This document shows, in pieces, positions 34,340-46,917 of a stretch of DNA of 64,000 nucleotides. How positions within the stretch are numbered: position 1 is the stretch's first letter; every line of letters starts with the position of its first letter. The stretch comes from Hyperoodon ampullatus. Its lineage: Eukaryota; Chordata; Mammalia; Artiodactyla; Ziphiidae. The position numbers and the translations under genes are program-made. The notes under the pieces are model-generated. The model saw nothing but the letters and a program-made list of their open reading frames with translations, did no database searches and was not told where the DNA came from. The stretch is taken from contig OX457061.1 in assembly GCA_949752795.1 (NCBI GenBank), positions 123,834,152 through 123,898,151 of the forward strand, read 5' to 3'.

Positions 34340-37335
34340 GAAATACATTACCTAAAATGTCTAAATGTCTAGACAGCTGATAAAATAATAAGATTTTAAG
34401 GTTTTCTTCAGCTCTAAAAAAAGATGTTGCCATTCTAATATTGCCATTGTTACAGTAATTCTGATTTCCTTTCTAGGAAAACCAATCATAGATTGATGTG
34501 ATTAGCATTTTGTAACCTTGAAATCCATAATTTTCTCCCTGATCAATTAATTTTTTAGGTTACTTTTCTATATAATGTGGAACATTCCCTTCAGCCTGTC
34601 TCACATTATTTCTTACCACTTTGCCCATGTTGCCACCAACTCATTCCATCCATTTCTGCTTTCCTTTCAGTGAGCACATGTTTGTACATCTTTTGTCTTA
34701 TTTCACAGTTCATTTCTTGGTTTGAAGAAGCTAGGTTCTTAAAATTTATCAAGGCAATAGGCCAACAGCCACCTACCATTGACTTGTATTTCCAAGGTGA
34801 AATTATTTTCACATAAATGTTGATGCTTACTTCTTAAGTGTTTATTATTCTTTATGTTTAATTCTTTTTCACTGGTTCCCATATTTTAATTTTAAAAACA
34901 CTTTTTTCCTGCTTAATTACCTTTAAGTACTTAGAATTTTGTTCAGATAAACTTAGTATATCTCAACAAGGCACAGTGAGTGAATTTTTGAATCTCATCT
35001 ATCTGCACTTGGGTTTTGATGGAGCAGGAGGAAGCAACACAAATGCCTTTAGCATCTTGCAGGTGTGATAAATGATGAGGTGGGCTGGGTGGAAAATGTT
35101 ACTACACATCCTATTTTAAACATAAAGCTGAAACTTAGCTTTATTAGGTTAATACAACTCAAATATGTTATAACCTAGATACACCAAACAAACTAGATTT
35201 AATATCATTTGGGGCTTTATATGGTGTGACTGTACAGAAAGAGTTGGTGGGGAATATACAGCTTTCAGTGTTATTTTGTTACTTTTTAGCCATACCTTCT
35301 GGTTTAATATACACGCAATGTGAAATGAAATGACTATGCTAGCATATCTTGATATCCAGTTTCTTTCTTTAATCACTATACCTCATATTTGAACATATTT
35401 ATTATATACTAGATAGTCTGGCATTTTCTTAACTGCTTTCCCCACAAAATAATCATGAGCATATAGACTAGAGGGACTAGTTCTCACAGTTTGACCACAC
35501 TTGAAACCTAAATCTTGATATAAACAAAGGGGTTGTTCAATAGGCAATTATTGCCTTTAGAGACAAGTTGTTAAGTACAATCGTAAGAGTAAGAATTTTG
35601 AAGAATGCTTATAAAATTGTATATTTTCACAAGTAATCAAGAAATCTTAACACTTTGAAGATATTTAGATGCTTTACTCTAGAAGTAGAACATTCTTTCT
35701 CTCAGGTGCATTATTATTTAATACATGTACTTTGTCCTGCTAGGAATTTTCACTTTGAGAGAGTTATTCAGAGGTGTAGATTTAATAATTTCTTTAAGCT
35801 AATGATGAATATCATATTCAGTGTTAAATTTAATAATCTATTAAAGCCTATACAGAAACTTTAGAACTAATGTAATATATCACTTTGCTACTGAATTACA
35901 GAAAGATGAAACAGATTGCCAAAAATGTAATGAGAGCAGATCAAAAAGTAGATCAAAAAGTTTGAAGGCAAAAAACAGACGTAGAATATCTTAGTTATTT
36001 TAAAGAAAACAGGAAAGCAATTACCAAGAATATATGAATTGAAGTTATCTTCTTTCAAAAATTCTAAATCCTTTCTTTTATTTATAAAGATACTACTCTT
36101 CTAGTCTCTCTATATAAAATAATAGAAAACCAGATAGTTATCTTAAAGTTGAACACAGAGGTCTACAATAAATTCCAAAAAAGCAATTGACGTTGGTCAT
36201 AAAAGGATACGCTTACTGATTAGTTGGTTTTTAATCAGGCTAAGACAAAAAGAATTCTCCATATTTACCAGCACTTTTCATTCTGGGGCCTTATAACTTT
36301 TTCAGGGATGGTATTTCATTCAGTTTTCAAATGATCAGTGTTCTGCTGAACTGCAAGTCTTCCCTGACCTCCATCTATAGTCCAAGGGTAGATAGTTTTA
36401 AGAGAACTGGATGCCTAGATTTTCTACTTTCAAAATTCTTTGAAATTACAGTTTTAAAGTAAAATTTCTGTTCTTTCCGATGACAGATTACCCCATATTT
36501 CTACTATAAAATATATTTCTGATCTTAACATCAGTCACCTTTAAAGTGTTCATTTAGAATCAACAGATTTTAATTCAAAACCCGGCCACATTGGTCCTGA
36601 GAAAAATTCAGATAATATTGGGGTTAATAGAGCCATATGTTTAAGACCTTTTAGGTTATCATATTTAGTTAACTGACCATATTCATACCACTAATAGAAT
36701 ATAATTTAACAAAATATTTAAAAGAAAACAGTCCAGTATTACTTATCAAAATCAAGATATTTAAAATTTCATTATTACATAAAATGTGGAGTTCTTTATA
36801 AAATGCTACTGGCCTGTTAATAAGGCATGATTTTGATATATTAGGTCATTTATATTCAGAAATCCTTGGTATTGTGTATTAACTCCTTTCTTCTTCAGTA
36901 AAATGTAAATTTCTACTTCCTTATATCTGAAATATAATTAAACTATATGTTCCAAATTCTCAAAACTTACATTTTACACATTCTGAATTTAAATAAATTA
37001 AAATGTATTAGGAATATTTCGGGATTTGGATATATTTTATTAATAAGTAGTTAATCAGATGCTCGCTTCATACTGAAATTTTGTTATTCTATGCATCTTG
37101 AAAGTCCCATCCCAAATCAACAGTGTGGCAATGTTTTTCCCTAAAGAGTGAAAAATTAAGCCTAAAGAAAAATCACCTTCATTCGTATTCTCTTCTTTAA
37201 CAATTCCACATACAGATATGCTAATAATGGAATATGACATTTCAAAAATTACCTCTCATATACAATTCTCATTTGTCTCTGCAGATCTCTGACTTACATA
37301 AATCACCATAATACAGCATTAATGAATTGCAAAGG
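34340..37335. other. AT-rich unique sequence, no gene seen
   Basis: About 3 kb without a frame above 80 codons and no repeat I can name. Short frames at 34577-34816 and 35149-35376 have no recognisable motif. Confidence 0.5.
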
Positions 37336-37339
37336 ACAC

Positions 37340-37530
37340 ATCCACGTTGAAATAATGGTTCTGTTACTTTCTGAGTAATTGTTAACAAGTTTCTCTACCT
37401 AGTATTTACTTAGTATTTCTCTGCAATGAAGCATATACCACCCACCACATAAGGCCATCAGAAAGAACACATGAAATAATTAAAGCAAAGCATCTAACAA
37501 AGTTGATCATGCCAAGCACTCATAGTAGCT
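37340..37530 (+). mobile_element. MIR SINE (probable, decayed)
   Basis: tggttctgttactttctgag, caagtttctctacctagtat, acatgaaataattaaagcaa and aagcatctaacaaag follow MIR order, with a disrupted middle. Confidence 0.5.
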
Positions 37531-37689
37531 AGTGGTCAACTAATCGCATCACACATATAATACACCCTATTTTGTAATGCATGCTGTCAAAAAAAATGCC
37601 AGCAAAAATATTGTAACTGCTCTGAGTATCTACCAAACATAAGCAAATGATACTTTTCCCCTTAAAGGTCTCATAATTATTTTGGAAGG

Positions 37690-37905
37690 AAGGCAGATTT
37701 ACACAGAAATACTTATAAACTTGTGATGTTCTGTGGACGGTATACATAAATGGCACAGGATTTCAGATTTGTTGAGAGTGGTTAGGAGCAGTTTCACAGG
37801 GGAAACAGCACTTTAAGTGGGTCTTGAAAACCAAGTAAGACTTCAAGGATAGAAGAGAGACGAAAAAGCATTCCAAGAAAACAGAAGGGTATACTTGAAT
37901 GCACT
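37690..37905 (-). mobile_element. L2 fragment (antisense)
   Basis: tttaagtgggtcttgaaaac, aagtaagacttcaaggatag and aaaaagcattccaagaaaac are the antisense version of the L2 ORF 3' region ('...gagctgggtcttgaaggat..ggcattccaggcaga'). Confidence 0.6.
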
Positions 37906-38152
37906 GAGTTTCAAACTTGTTTGAAACACACTGAGCTGATGTGAATGGAGCAAATATGATCAGGAAAGCAAACTGACGTTGAATTGTGAAGGGTTACACA
38001 GGTCAATTAAACAATTTTATTTGACTTCTAATTCCAGCACTGGCAAAACAACTGTTACTACTGGCCTTCCCACAGTAAATGGCTATAAAAATGGACAAAT
38101 TATAGGGCATAATTGTTTGAGCACTGAACAAGAAGCAGTGCCACACTGTGAC

Positions 38153-38271
38153 CTTTTTTCTTTTTTCCGCCGTACCGCACGTGGCATCTTAGTTCCCTGA
38201 CCAGGGATCGAACCCGCACCCCCTGCAGTAGAAGCGCGGAGTCTTAACCACTGGACCGCTGGGGAAGTCCC
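38153..38271 (-). mobile_element. CHR-family SINE, short form, with 11-base target-site duplication
   Basis: Minus-strand copy of about 120 bases: head gggacttccccagcggtcca at the right, B box gggttcgatccc, then tggtcagggaactaagatgc and a cacgtgcggtacggcggaaa tail. Target copies ccacactgtga lie at 38141-38151 and 38272-38282 and are identical. Confidence 0.95.
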
Positions 38272-38282
38272 CCACACTGTGA

Positions 38283-39175
38283 TCCTTGAGGGAAGGAAAA
38301 CCATGGTGGTGAAGCCTACCTTCCTCCTGGCTTCCTCCTGGGGTACCATCCAGAAAAATGGGACACATCTGTGCTCAACACTGCAGAGCCGGAGGGGCTT
38401 AGACTGGAGTTTGCATCTGCACAAATGCAGAGTGAAAGCTGTGGGACGGGAGACTGGGGAGGAGGGGGCATGCCCCAACGTCTTCACGTGGGTTCCATTA
38501 GATGAGACATGAACTGAGATGTGCAGAGGAGCCCTGTGTGAGGCCTACTTGGGAATTACAGCCACAGCTGAAAGCTGCATAGAGGAGGTCCCAGAGGCTG
38601 ATCCAATGACAGACACAGGAGTCCAGACTCATGAGATGAAGTGACGTCTCTGGGCCACCCCAGGCACTCACCTGAGCTGTCAGAACGGCCCATACTTTTT
38701 GAGAAAAGACACATCCTCGGGCAAAGAACAAAACCAAAATAGATCCACACTAATGAAGGATAAGACCAACCAAGCATCAGAGGAAGAACAGTATCTACAT
38801 GTAATTTACCAGATTGGCAGAATCATATCCAACATTCCCTTAAGACAATATAATCAGTACTTGCTATAACATACCATCCCTGATATCCAGCATACATTAA
38901 CAAATATATTAAACATGTAAAGAAGCAGATTTAGTAAAAGGACTAAGGAATGGTGAAGTAGGTCCTTTTTCTGGCAGTCAGTCTCTCTTTGGTGCACTGA
39001 TTATCCCAAACTGTGCGGGTCTATAGGAATGATGATGAAATCCATGTGGCCGTCTGCTTAAACCAAAGCAATGTCAATATATATTGCATTCCTTGACTCT
39101 GGTTCCTCTTCTTTTATAGGATATTTCTCCTCTAGACTGAACGCTTAATTTTCTCCTGAGTGTGTAATAAATGGA
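38283..39175. other. GC-richer unclassified sequence
   Basis: Frames of 73-79 codons on both strands (38279-38777) carry no motif. The segment 38280-38780 is GC-richer than average and may be a decayed LTR; I cannot name it. Confidence 0.4.
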
Positions 39176-39177
39176 GG

Positions 39178-39320
39178 AGTGCAAACTGCAAGGCTATAAA
39201 CTCAGGAACTGTGTTCAAATATCAGCTCTAATATTTACGAGTCTTGTGGTGTGGGGAAGTTAAATTAGCTGATCTCATCTTCTGCATCAGTAAATGAATT
39301 TAATATTATTTTGCTGAGAA
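39178..39320 (+). mobile_element. MIR SINE (probable)
   Basis: caaggctataaactcaggaa, tgtgttcaaatatcagctct, aatatttacgagtcttgtgg, ggggaagttaaattagctga and atctcatcttctgcatcagt follow MIR order. Confidence 0.65.
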
Positions 39321-40250
39321 AAAAATATGGTAATGTTTGAATAGGGCTGTGGATGCCCAGTAAGTGGAGGAAATGGTTATGATGGATTATTTAATCAAAT
39401 AATGGGGTGATCAGATGGTGAGAAATGGGTTAACTTGGGAGGTCTAAGTTGCTTAAATCCTTTACATTCCAAAGAAAGGTCTGTCTTCAGGCCTCTCCAT
39501 TGGCTGGTCCTTGGATATAAACTCTGAGTTCCTGGAATATTATGCCTAGTAAGAGTGTTTATGTATGCCTGAGACCTTGAGCCACGCTGTACTGATTTGC
39601 CCAGATAAGTGGATCCTAACAATGTGACTGATGCTGAATGACTCTTTTGGAGGGCATGAGGGAATGGAATGAGCCGGATGTGCTGAGGTCAGGTACGCCA
39701 GCAGGTAGACGCACACCTGGATTCTAAACAAAACTGTTTTTGTATTTTCATCACTGAGGTCGTTTTGCCCTTATAGCATCTTAAGGAATGAATATGATAT
39801 TTGAGAGAGAAAAAGTTATCCAAGAGAGACAGAAAATAATACATTTTAGTCTCCTAGAGCTCTAGATTTCTTACAGAAGATACCTAAAGTGCAGGTTTTT
39901 TCTTAGTATAACACTGGATTTCATAAACTATTAGGTAAATAATGGTTTTGGAAACTGGTGGGGTTTATGACCCAGAAGATCATTTATCATTTTCTCTATC
40001 CACATTAGTATCCAAGTGATATGATATTAATATAATTTTAACATATAATTGATAGCTGGAAATAATTCCAAAAATCACAATATGTGGATTTTCTTAATTG
40101 GTGAGTCTATAGTAAACAGAATTGATTTCATTTCTTTACACAATGTCTATTTGCTAAAAGTTTGTACAATATATAAATGAAGAAAGCTGATATTAAGATT
40201 AAACCTATAATAAATGCTGTTAAAAAATGACTGAAGAAGACAATTCATGC
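39321..40250. other. unique sequence, no gene seen
   Basis: Short minus-strand frames (75 and 61 codons, 39395-39731) without motifs. Otherwise AT-rich and featureless. Confidence 0.5.
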
Positions 40251-40251
40251 G

Positions 40252-40999
40252 TGTTAAAAACAAGCCAACAGGCCCAAAATGGAGTTGCTTATGCTAAGCC
40301 CCACTTCACCAAACCAAGACTTACCTTAATTACAGTTTCGGCTCTCCCAGAAGTGGAATCTTAAACCATTCAATCAGAAATCCCCTGATCAGCACTAATT
40401 AGGTCATCTGCCTGATAGACTCTGCCACCCTCCAAAGGAAAGTAACCTTGCAATAACCAACCAGCTTTTTTGCCAGTACAACTTCCTTGTTCCTGCTCCC
40501 TTCTGGCTACAAAAATCTTTCATTTTGTACAGCTCCTTGGAGACCCTTTCCACCTGCTACGTGGGATGCTGCCTGATTCCAATCAATTTTAGCTCAAATA
40601 AAATTTTTAATATGCCTTGGGACTTCCCTGGTGGCACAGTGGTTAGGAATCTGCCTGCCAATGCAGGGGACATGTGTTCGATCCCCAGTCCGGGGATGCT
40701 GCGGAGCAACTAAGCCCATGCACCACAACTACCGAGCCTGCACTCTACAGCCCGCTTGCCACAACTACTGAGCCCACCTGCCAAAACTACTGAAGCCCAC
40801 ACGCCTAGAGCCCGTGCTCCGCAACAAGAGAAGCCACCGCAATGAGAAGCCCATGCGCCACAACGAAGAGTAGCCCCCACTTTTCGCAACTAGAGAAAGC
40901 CCGCGTGCAGCAATGAACACCCAACACAGACAAAAATAAATAAAATTTAAAAGAAAAAAATTTTAATATGCCTCAATTTATCTTTTTAGACGTGACACA
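40252..40999 (+). mobile_element. solo ERV-type LTR, split by a CHR SINE
   Basis: Starts with TG (tgttaaaaacaagccaacag), then aaaatggagttgcttatgct, cccctgatcagcactaatta, ggtcatctgcctgatagact, a U3/R-like tctggctacaaaaatctttc, ttgtacagctccttggagac and a polyadenylation signal in gctcaaataaaatttt. No viral genes are beside it, so it is a solo LTR. The CHR SINE at 40618-40957 sits just after the aataaa. The right end, around tgacaca at 40993-40999, is uncertain. Confidence 0.7.
40618..40957 (+). mobile_element. CHR SINE, long type, inside the LTR
   Basis: Head gggacttccctggtggcaca, B box tgttcgatcccc, then repeated caactactgagcc-type units, agagcccgtgctccgcaaca, agtagcccccac and agacaaaaataaataaaa. 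Target duplication aaatttttaatatgcct (40601-40617) and aaattttaatatgcct (40958-40973), one T apart. Confidence 0.97.
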
Positions 41000-42430
41000 A
41001 ACTAACTTTACTTAACACTTTATGAAGCCGGCAGAACTGCAAAATGGTGCAGAAGGCAGGATGCTTTCCTTTGATGAAGAGTAAGGATCTAAGAAGAGAC
41101 ACTCAAAAGTATGTAAGAAACAAGGAAGCAAATATAGAGACCAGAGCTGGCCTGGCGTTTGTAGATTAGCTGATTGAAATACTGTGTTTCTGTTCAAGAG
41201 AAGCATCTACAGGACTGGAAGTGATCTAAATTCCAGTTTGCTGTGGCTCCATCTTGGGCCTAGAAATTTATTTCAACAATGCTTTGAACAGCTAATGGCA
41301 TTTTATTTTACTTCATATTTTTAATTGAAGTACAGTTGACTTATAATATTATATTAGGTTTACATATTACACACTATACAAAGTTATTACAATATTATTA
41401 ACTATATTCCCTGTACTGTACATCACATTCCTGTGACTTAATTTATTTTAAAACTGGTAGTTTGTGCATCTTAATCTCCTTCACCTCTTTTTTTTTTTTT
41501 TGCCCAACTCAGAATTCCCATCCCCTCTGGCAATCACTACTTCGTTTTCTGCACCAGTGAGTCTGTTTCTATTTTGTTATATTTGTTTATCTGTATTGTT
41601 TTTTGATTCCACATCTGATGAAAACATACACTATTTGTCTCACTCTGTCTGACTTATTTCACTTAACATAATGCCCTGAAGGTCCATCCATGTTGTTGCA
41701 AATGACAAGATTTCATTCTATTTTTATGGGTGATGTATCAGTCACATCTTTTTTATCCACTCATCTGTCCAGAGACACTTAGGCTGTTTCCATATCTTGG
41801 CTATTGTAAATAATGCTGCTAGGAACCTTGGGCTACATACATATTTTTGAATCAGTATTTTTGTTTTCTTTGGGTAAACATCCAGAAGTGAAATGGCTGG
41901 ATCATATAGCAGTTCTATTTTTAATTCTTCGAAGAACCTCCATACTCTTTTCCACAGTGACTGCACCAATTCCCACCAGCAGTGCAGGAGGGTTCCTTTT
42001 TCTCCACATCCTGTCCAACATTTGTTACTTGTAGATTTTTGATAATAGCCATTTTCACAGGTGTGAGGTGATATTACATTGTGGTTTTGATGTGCATTTT
42101 TATGATAATTAGTGATGTTGAGCATCTGTTCATGTGCAAGTGTTCATATTTGGCATCTGTATGTCTTCTTTGGAAAAACGTCAATTCAGGTGTTCTGCCC
42201 ATTTTTTAACTGTATTGTTTGTTTTTTTGATAGTGAGTTGTATGAGTTCTTTATATATTTTGAATGTTTACCCCTTACTGGACATATCATTTGCAAATAT
42301 ATTCTCCCATTCACTAGGTTGTCTTTTCAATTTCTTGGTGGTTTTGTTCACTGCACAAAAACTCTTTAGTTTGATGTGGTTCTATTTGTTAATTTTTGTT
42401 TTCGTTGTCCTTGCCTGAAGAGACAGACCC

Positions 42431-42479
42431 ATATATATATATATCTATATATTGCAATATATATATATATATATATATT
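42431..42479. repeat. (TA)n microsatellite inside L1
   Basis: Two TA arrays separated by ctatatattgca, within the antisense ORF2. Confidence 0.93.
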
Positions 42480-43544
42480 GCTACTACTGATGTCAAAGAG
42501 CATACTGCCTATGTTTTCTTCTAAGATTTCCACTGTTTCAAGTCTTACATTTAAGTCTTTAATCCATTTTGAGTTGAGTTTTGTATATGGTGTGAGAAAA
42601 TGGTCTAGTTTTACTCTTTTACATGTAGCTGTCTTGTTTTCTCAACACCATTTATTGAAGAGACTATCTTTTTCCCACTGTATATCTTGGCTCCTTTGTT
42701 ATAGATTAACTGACCATAGGTGTGTGGGTTTATTTCTGGGTTCTCTGTTCTGTTCCATTGATCTTTGTGTCTGTTTCTGTACCAGTATCATACTATTTCG
42801 ATTACTGTAGTTTTGTAGTAGAGTTTGAAGTCAGGGAGCATGATACCTCCAGCTTTGTACTTTTTTCTCAAGGTTGCTTTGGCTATTCAGAGTTTTTGTG
42901 GTTCCATACAAAATTTAGCATTATTTGTTCTAGTTTCATGAAAAATGCCATGTGTAGTTTAACGTGGATTACACTGCATCTGTAGACTGCTTTGGGTAAT
43001 ATGGAATTTTGACACTATTAATTCTTCCAATCCATGAGCATGATATATCTTTCCATTTATTTGTGTTGTCTTCAGTTTTTGTCATCAATTTCTTATAGTT
43101 TTCAGAGTACAGGTCTTTCACCTCCTTAGTTAAATTTATTCCTAGGTATTTTATTCCTTTTGATGCAATTGTAAATGGGATTTTCTCAATTTCTCTTCTG
43201 AGAGTTTGTTGTTAGTGTATAGAAATGCAACAAATTTCTGTATTTTAATTTTGCATCCTGCAACTTTACTAAACTCATTTATCAGTTCTTACAGTTTTTT
43301 GGTAGAATTTTTAGGGTTTTCTATATATCGTATCATATGATCCGCAAACACTTTTACTTCTTTCTTTCCATTTTGGATTCCTTTCACTTCTTTTTCTTGT
43401 CTGATTGCTGTGGCTAGGATTTCCAATACTGTGCTGAATAAAAGTGGCAAGAATGGACATCCTTGTCTTGTTCCTGATTTTAGAGCAAATGCTTTCAGCT
43501 TTTCACCATGGAGTATGATATTAGCTGCGGGCTTGTCTTATATG

Positions 43545-44055
43545 GCCCTTTAACATTTCCTGCTGGGTTGGTCTTGGCAGCCTCGCTAGAGTGCCAGGTG
43601 CTTTTCAGTATACTGGATCTGCATTGTGATAAGTCCTTTAGGTGCAGATTCTGGGGTTTGTAAAGTCCTTTGATGCTCCTGGTCATAAACCCCACCAGTT
43701 TCCAAAACCAGTTAAGGAGGCTTCTCTTCCCAGTGCCAGTCCCCAGGGTTGGGTGCCCCATATGGAGCTCAAACCCCTCATTCCTTAGGGAGGACCTCTG
43801 AGTTTCTAATATCCTCTTCCACTTGTGGGTCACCCGCCACTGATGTAGGTCATGACTATATCATGTCTCTGCACCTCTTACCCATCTCAATGTGTTTTTT
43901 TTAACCTTTATATCCTTAATTGCAGACAAGTTCTTCTATTAGTCTTCAGGTCATTCTTTAGAGAGTGTTGTTCTATATTTGTTGCAGTTTGGGTGTGTTC
44001 ATGGGAGATGATGAGCTCAGAGTCCGCCTATTCTGCCATCTTGATCCTGCCTCCA
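43545..44055 (-). promoter_or_regulatory. L1 5' UTR remnant
   Basis: Sense phrases ggaggcaggatcaagatggc and agaataggcggactctgagc begin the L1 internal promoter region; the rest of the 5' UTR follows. In an intact L1 this region drives transcription of the element. Here it is decayed and I infer no activity. Confidence 0.7.
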
Positions 44056-46090
44056 GCAAATTTTTTTTATACCTTAGTGTGCATTCCACAGTTTTCCTAT
44101 TTCCTGTATTTGAATATTACTGTTCCAGTTTCTTTAAGCAATATACACCTGAATAGCACTACTACTTCCCCCCCCACACACACACTTCCTGTGGCAAAAG
44201 CTTTAAGATAGCTGCCACTTATATGCAAAAGGAGGGCATCATCTGCTTTGAATAAGAGCCAAGTATCCATAAATAGAGAGCAGATCACAGTAACAAAATG
44301 AGAGAAGTCAAAGCATTGCACAAAAATGGACAATGGAAAGAGAAGCAGGTGCTTGACATCTTTGAAATCTCACTTGTAACTTGAACTTTGATTCTGGATG
44401 GATTTAATTCCAATAACTACAACACCCTTTAGGTATTTTCTGTTATTTTACTACTAAATATCTGAAATGTTCTTTACTTTTTTTGTGGTGGTCACTGAAA
44501 GATACTCAAACTCATACTCTGATTATGCTTTTCAGCACTAATTTACTTTGAAAAGCAAAACAAATCTGTTGAGTCAAACCCTCAGCTCAACATTTTCCCT
44601 AATACACTTTCAAATGAATCCAAAGGCAAGACAGTCAAGAGTTGATATTCTCAATTTTTAACTTTGAAGGAGAATGCTGGATGCTTCAAGCTCTTTAGAA
44701 ATTTCTATTTATACCAGAAGTACAACAGTCATCTTGAGCAATTTGGTTAGAAAAATCAAATTGCCATGGGTTTTCAGATACATAAAAAGATGAATAAAAC
44801 TCTTAGCCTTGTTTTATTATGCTTTTAGTTCACATATATTATTCATTAAAAGAGCAAGTGTATCCATAGGCCCAAAGCATGCAGTAATTTTTTTCTCTAC
44901 ATTTATTATGAAGAAATCTGTCCAAAATGAAGGATAGGATGACAGCTTCTAATAGAAAGAAATAATGCAGTTCACTCACACGAAACTTCAGAGCTACCTG
45001 AGAGTATTCTTGCTTCCTTCATTCAGCAGTCTAAGTTAAAAGAGACTGGTTGGTTCTAAAAATAAACATAATATATAGCTATCTCTCAGGCATTGTCAAG
45101 AGCAATATGCAGAGACGGATGAGGCTGCTTCTTCAAGGTTTTAATGAACCTTCTTCTTTCTTGATTCAGTCCTAGTATCATTTATTTTTAAAGTAATCGG
45201 TCACATACTTCTGCTAGGATGATAGCCTTCTGACTGATTCTGCCAGAATACAGAACAATAAGGGATGACAACCATGCCAAGCTGAAAGCCAGTGATGAGC
45301 TTGGTTGGTAGTCAGCTAAAAACATAAGACAGGAAAATGAAGTAGAGTATGAACTTAGTTCTATAATTTAAAATGCTTATTACTTTGGGGATCAAAGAGA
45401 AATAAAAATGCTTCTACTTTCACATTTAAGTTTGCTGCCATGTTTTACTTCACATTTTTCCTTGTGTATATTATCCAGTATCAGAAATTCCTTGAGGCTT
45501 TATTAAAAGGCTAATATTGCTCACAAGTGTAGACATGTGAAATTAAAGCTCTGTGTTATAAGCATCCACCTGCATTGCCTTGTTTGAGAATAATACCCAC
45601 TAACCATCAAGGTGCCTAAGAAACTCAGAACAAACCCACGGATATCTCCTGGAAGGGTTTCTGGCTCTCGGTAGTACTGATAAATTTAATTGCTATTTTT
45701 ACTTTCTTGATATAAATTTACCTATTTAGAATTAAATTTAGATATGTAAGATTATGTTTTGGTGACATGTCATGAAACTGACAATTTTCTCAAAAACAGC
45801 TTGCAAGATTTTCTTTGTTTCCTATTCTAAATATAGATGGCTTAAAGTAATATAAAGATGAAATTGGAACGCCATGCACATGGAAAACATTTATTCTCTC
45901 TGTGAAAGAACAAGGAAACACTCCCTAGTAGCTTTGCTCTCAGGTTCCAGGTAAATAATACACAGCACTTCCCATTAGTAAGTATTTCTTTTTCTCTCAT
46001 AGACACTTAGCTACAACAAATGTTCCCACATCGTTTAGTATTAATCTCATGTTATCACCCCATAACTTGATGCTATCTAAGAAATAAAAC
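44056..46090. other. unique sequence, no gene seen
   Basis: About 2 kb without a long frame beyond the 5' UTR edge, and no repeat I can name. A C run followed by CA units lies at 44169-44187. Confidence 0.5.
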
Positions 46091-46092
46091 TA

Positions 46093-46297
46093 CAGTTGTC
46101 CCTCGATCACTCGATATCCACAGGGGATTGGTTCCAGGACCCCCGCAGATACCAATATCTGCAAGTGCCTTACAGTTGGCCCCTTATCCATGGGTTACAA
46201 ATCCACAGATTCAACCAACCCTGGATCCTGAAGTATATACTCGAATCAGTTAGTTGAATCCACAGATACAGAACCCACGGATAGAGAGGGCTAACTG
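46093..46297. mobile_element. MER2/Tigger-type DNA transposon relic, compound
   Basis: Left part 46093-46170 has the MER2 end: cagttgtccctcgatcactc, ggggattggttccaggaccc, ccgcagataccaatatctgc. A second cagttggcccc terminus starts at 46173 and its mirror ends at 46297 (gagagggctaactg). Arms ggattcaaccaac and gttgaatccacag pair as a near-perfect palindrome, so 46173-46297 is a hairpin. No transposase code. Related to the pogo/Tigger family. Confidence 0.75.
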
Positions 46298-46299
46298 GA

Positions 46300-46915
46300 A
46301 ATCGCTTTAAATCACAAATAACAATGTCACTGCGTTCCAAAACAAAGTTTTGTTGGTGAGCAAGCATACTTAGCTAATTAATTCTATTTGGAGCATCTAA
46401 GTTTAGTCCCATATTCAGTGTACATTACATTTGGATTTATTAAAGCCAGTTGATATTCTAATGTACATTTACTGTTTTTAATCATGTTATTTTATGTGAG
46501 AGGAACGTCAACTGCCTCCCCATAAGACACAGCAGTAACAAGAAAACTTTTAAAAACGTGGAATATTTTTTTTTCACTTTCACACAAATTGTTCCTGGAG
46601 ATGTGATACTAGATACTGAGAAACTAAAGTTACGAGACACACGGTGATTCTGGAAGTGCAGAGATATCTTTAATGCTTCTTGGAGAGAGCATCTGAGTTA
46701 ACTTTTACAAACACACAATGGGTTCATTCTGAGTCATCTGTGCTCTGTCTTTTATACCTATGTGTATGGCTGGAGCTATGAATCTGCCTATGAAAGACTA
46801 GCTACTGAGAAGTACCTGTCACAGCTTGAAAAAAGCAATATGCTTTGAAGGAACTCTCAATATCTTCACCAGAAACATCTGAAATTATATCTTGACATCC
46901 TTAGTTTGGATTAGT
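46300..46915. other. unique sequence, no gene seen
   Basis: No supported frame and no repeat that I recognise. Confidence 0.5.
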
Positions 46916-46917
46916 GC

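Larger units (their letters stand above)
41300..44055 (-). mobile_element. L1 with both ends but a deleted middle, antisense
   Basis: From the right end on the minus strand: 5' UTR start ggaggcaggatcaagatggc, then agaataggcggactctgagc, the block with gtgacccacaagtggaagag and cctccctaaggaatgagggg, down to about 43545. It then jumps into ORF2 (sense: gctgaaagcatttgctctaa), continuing to the C-terminal codons (frame 42125-41742, motif [29 protein letters not shown]) and a 3' UTR near 41300. ORF1, the endonuclease and most of the reverse transcriptase are missing. Older than the 26- and 33-kb copies. A TA microsatellite interrupts it at 42431-42479. Confidence 0.88.
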
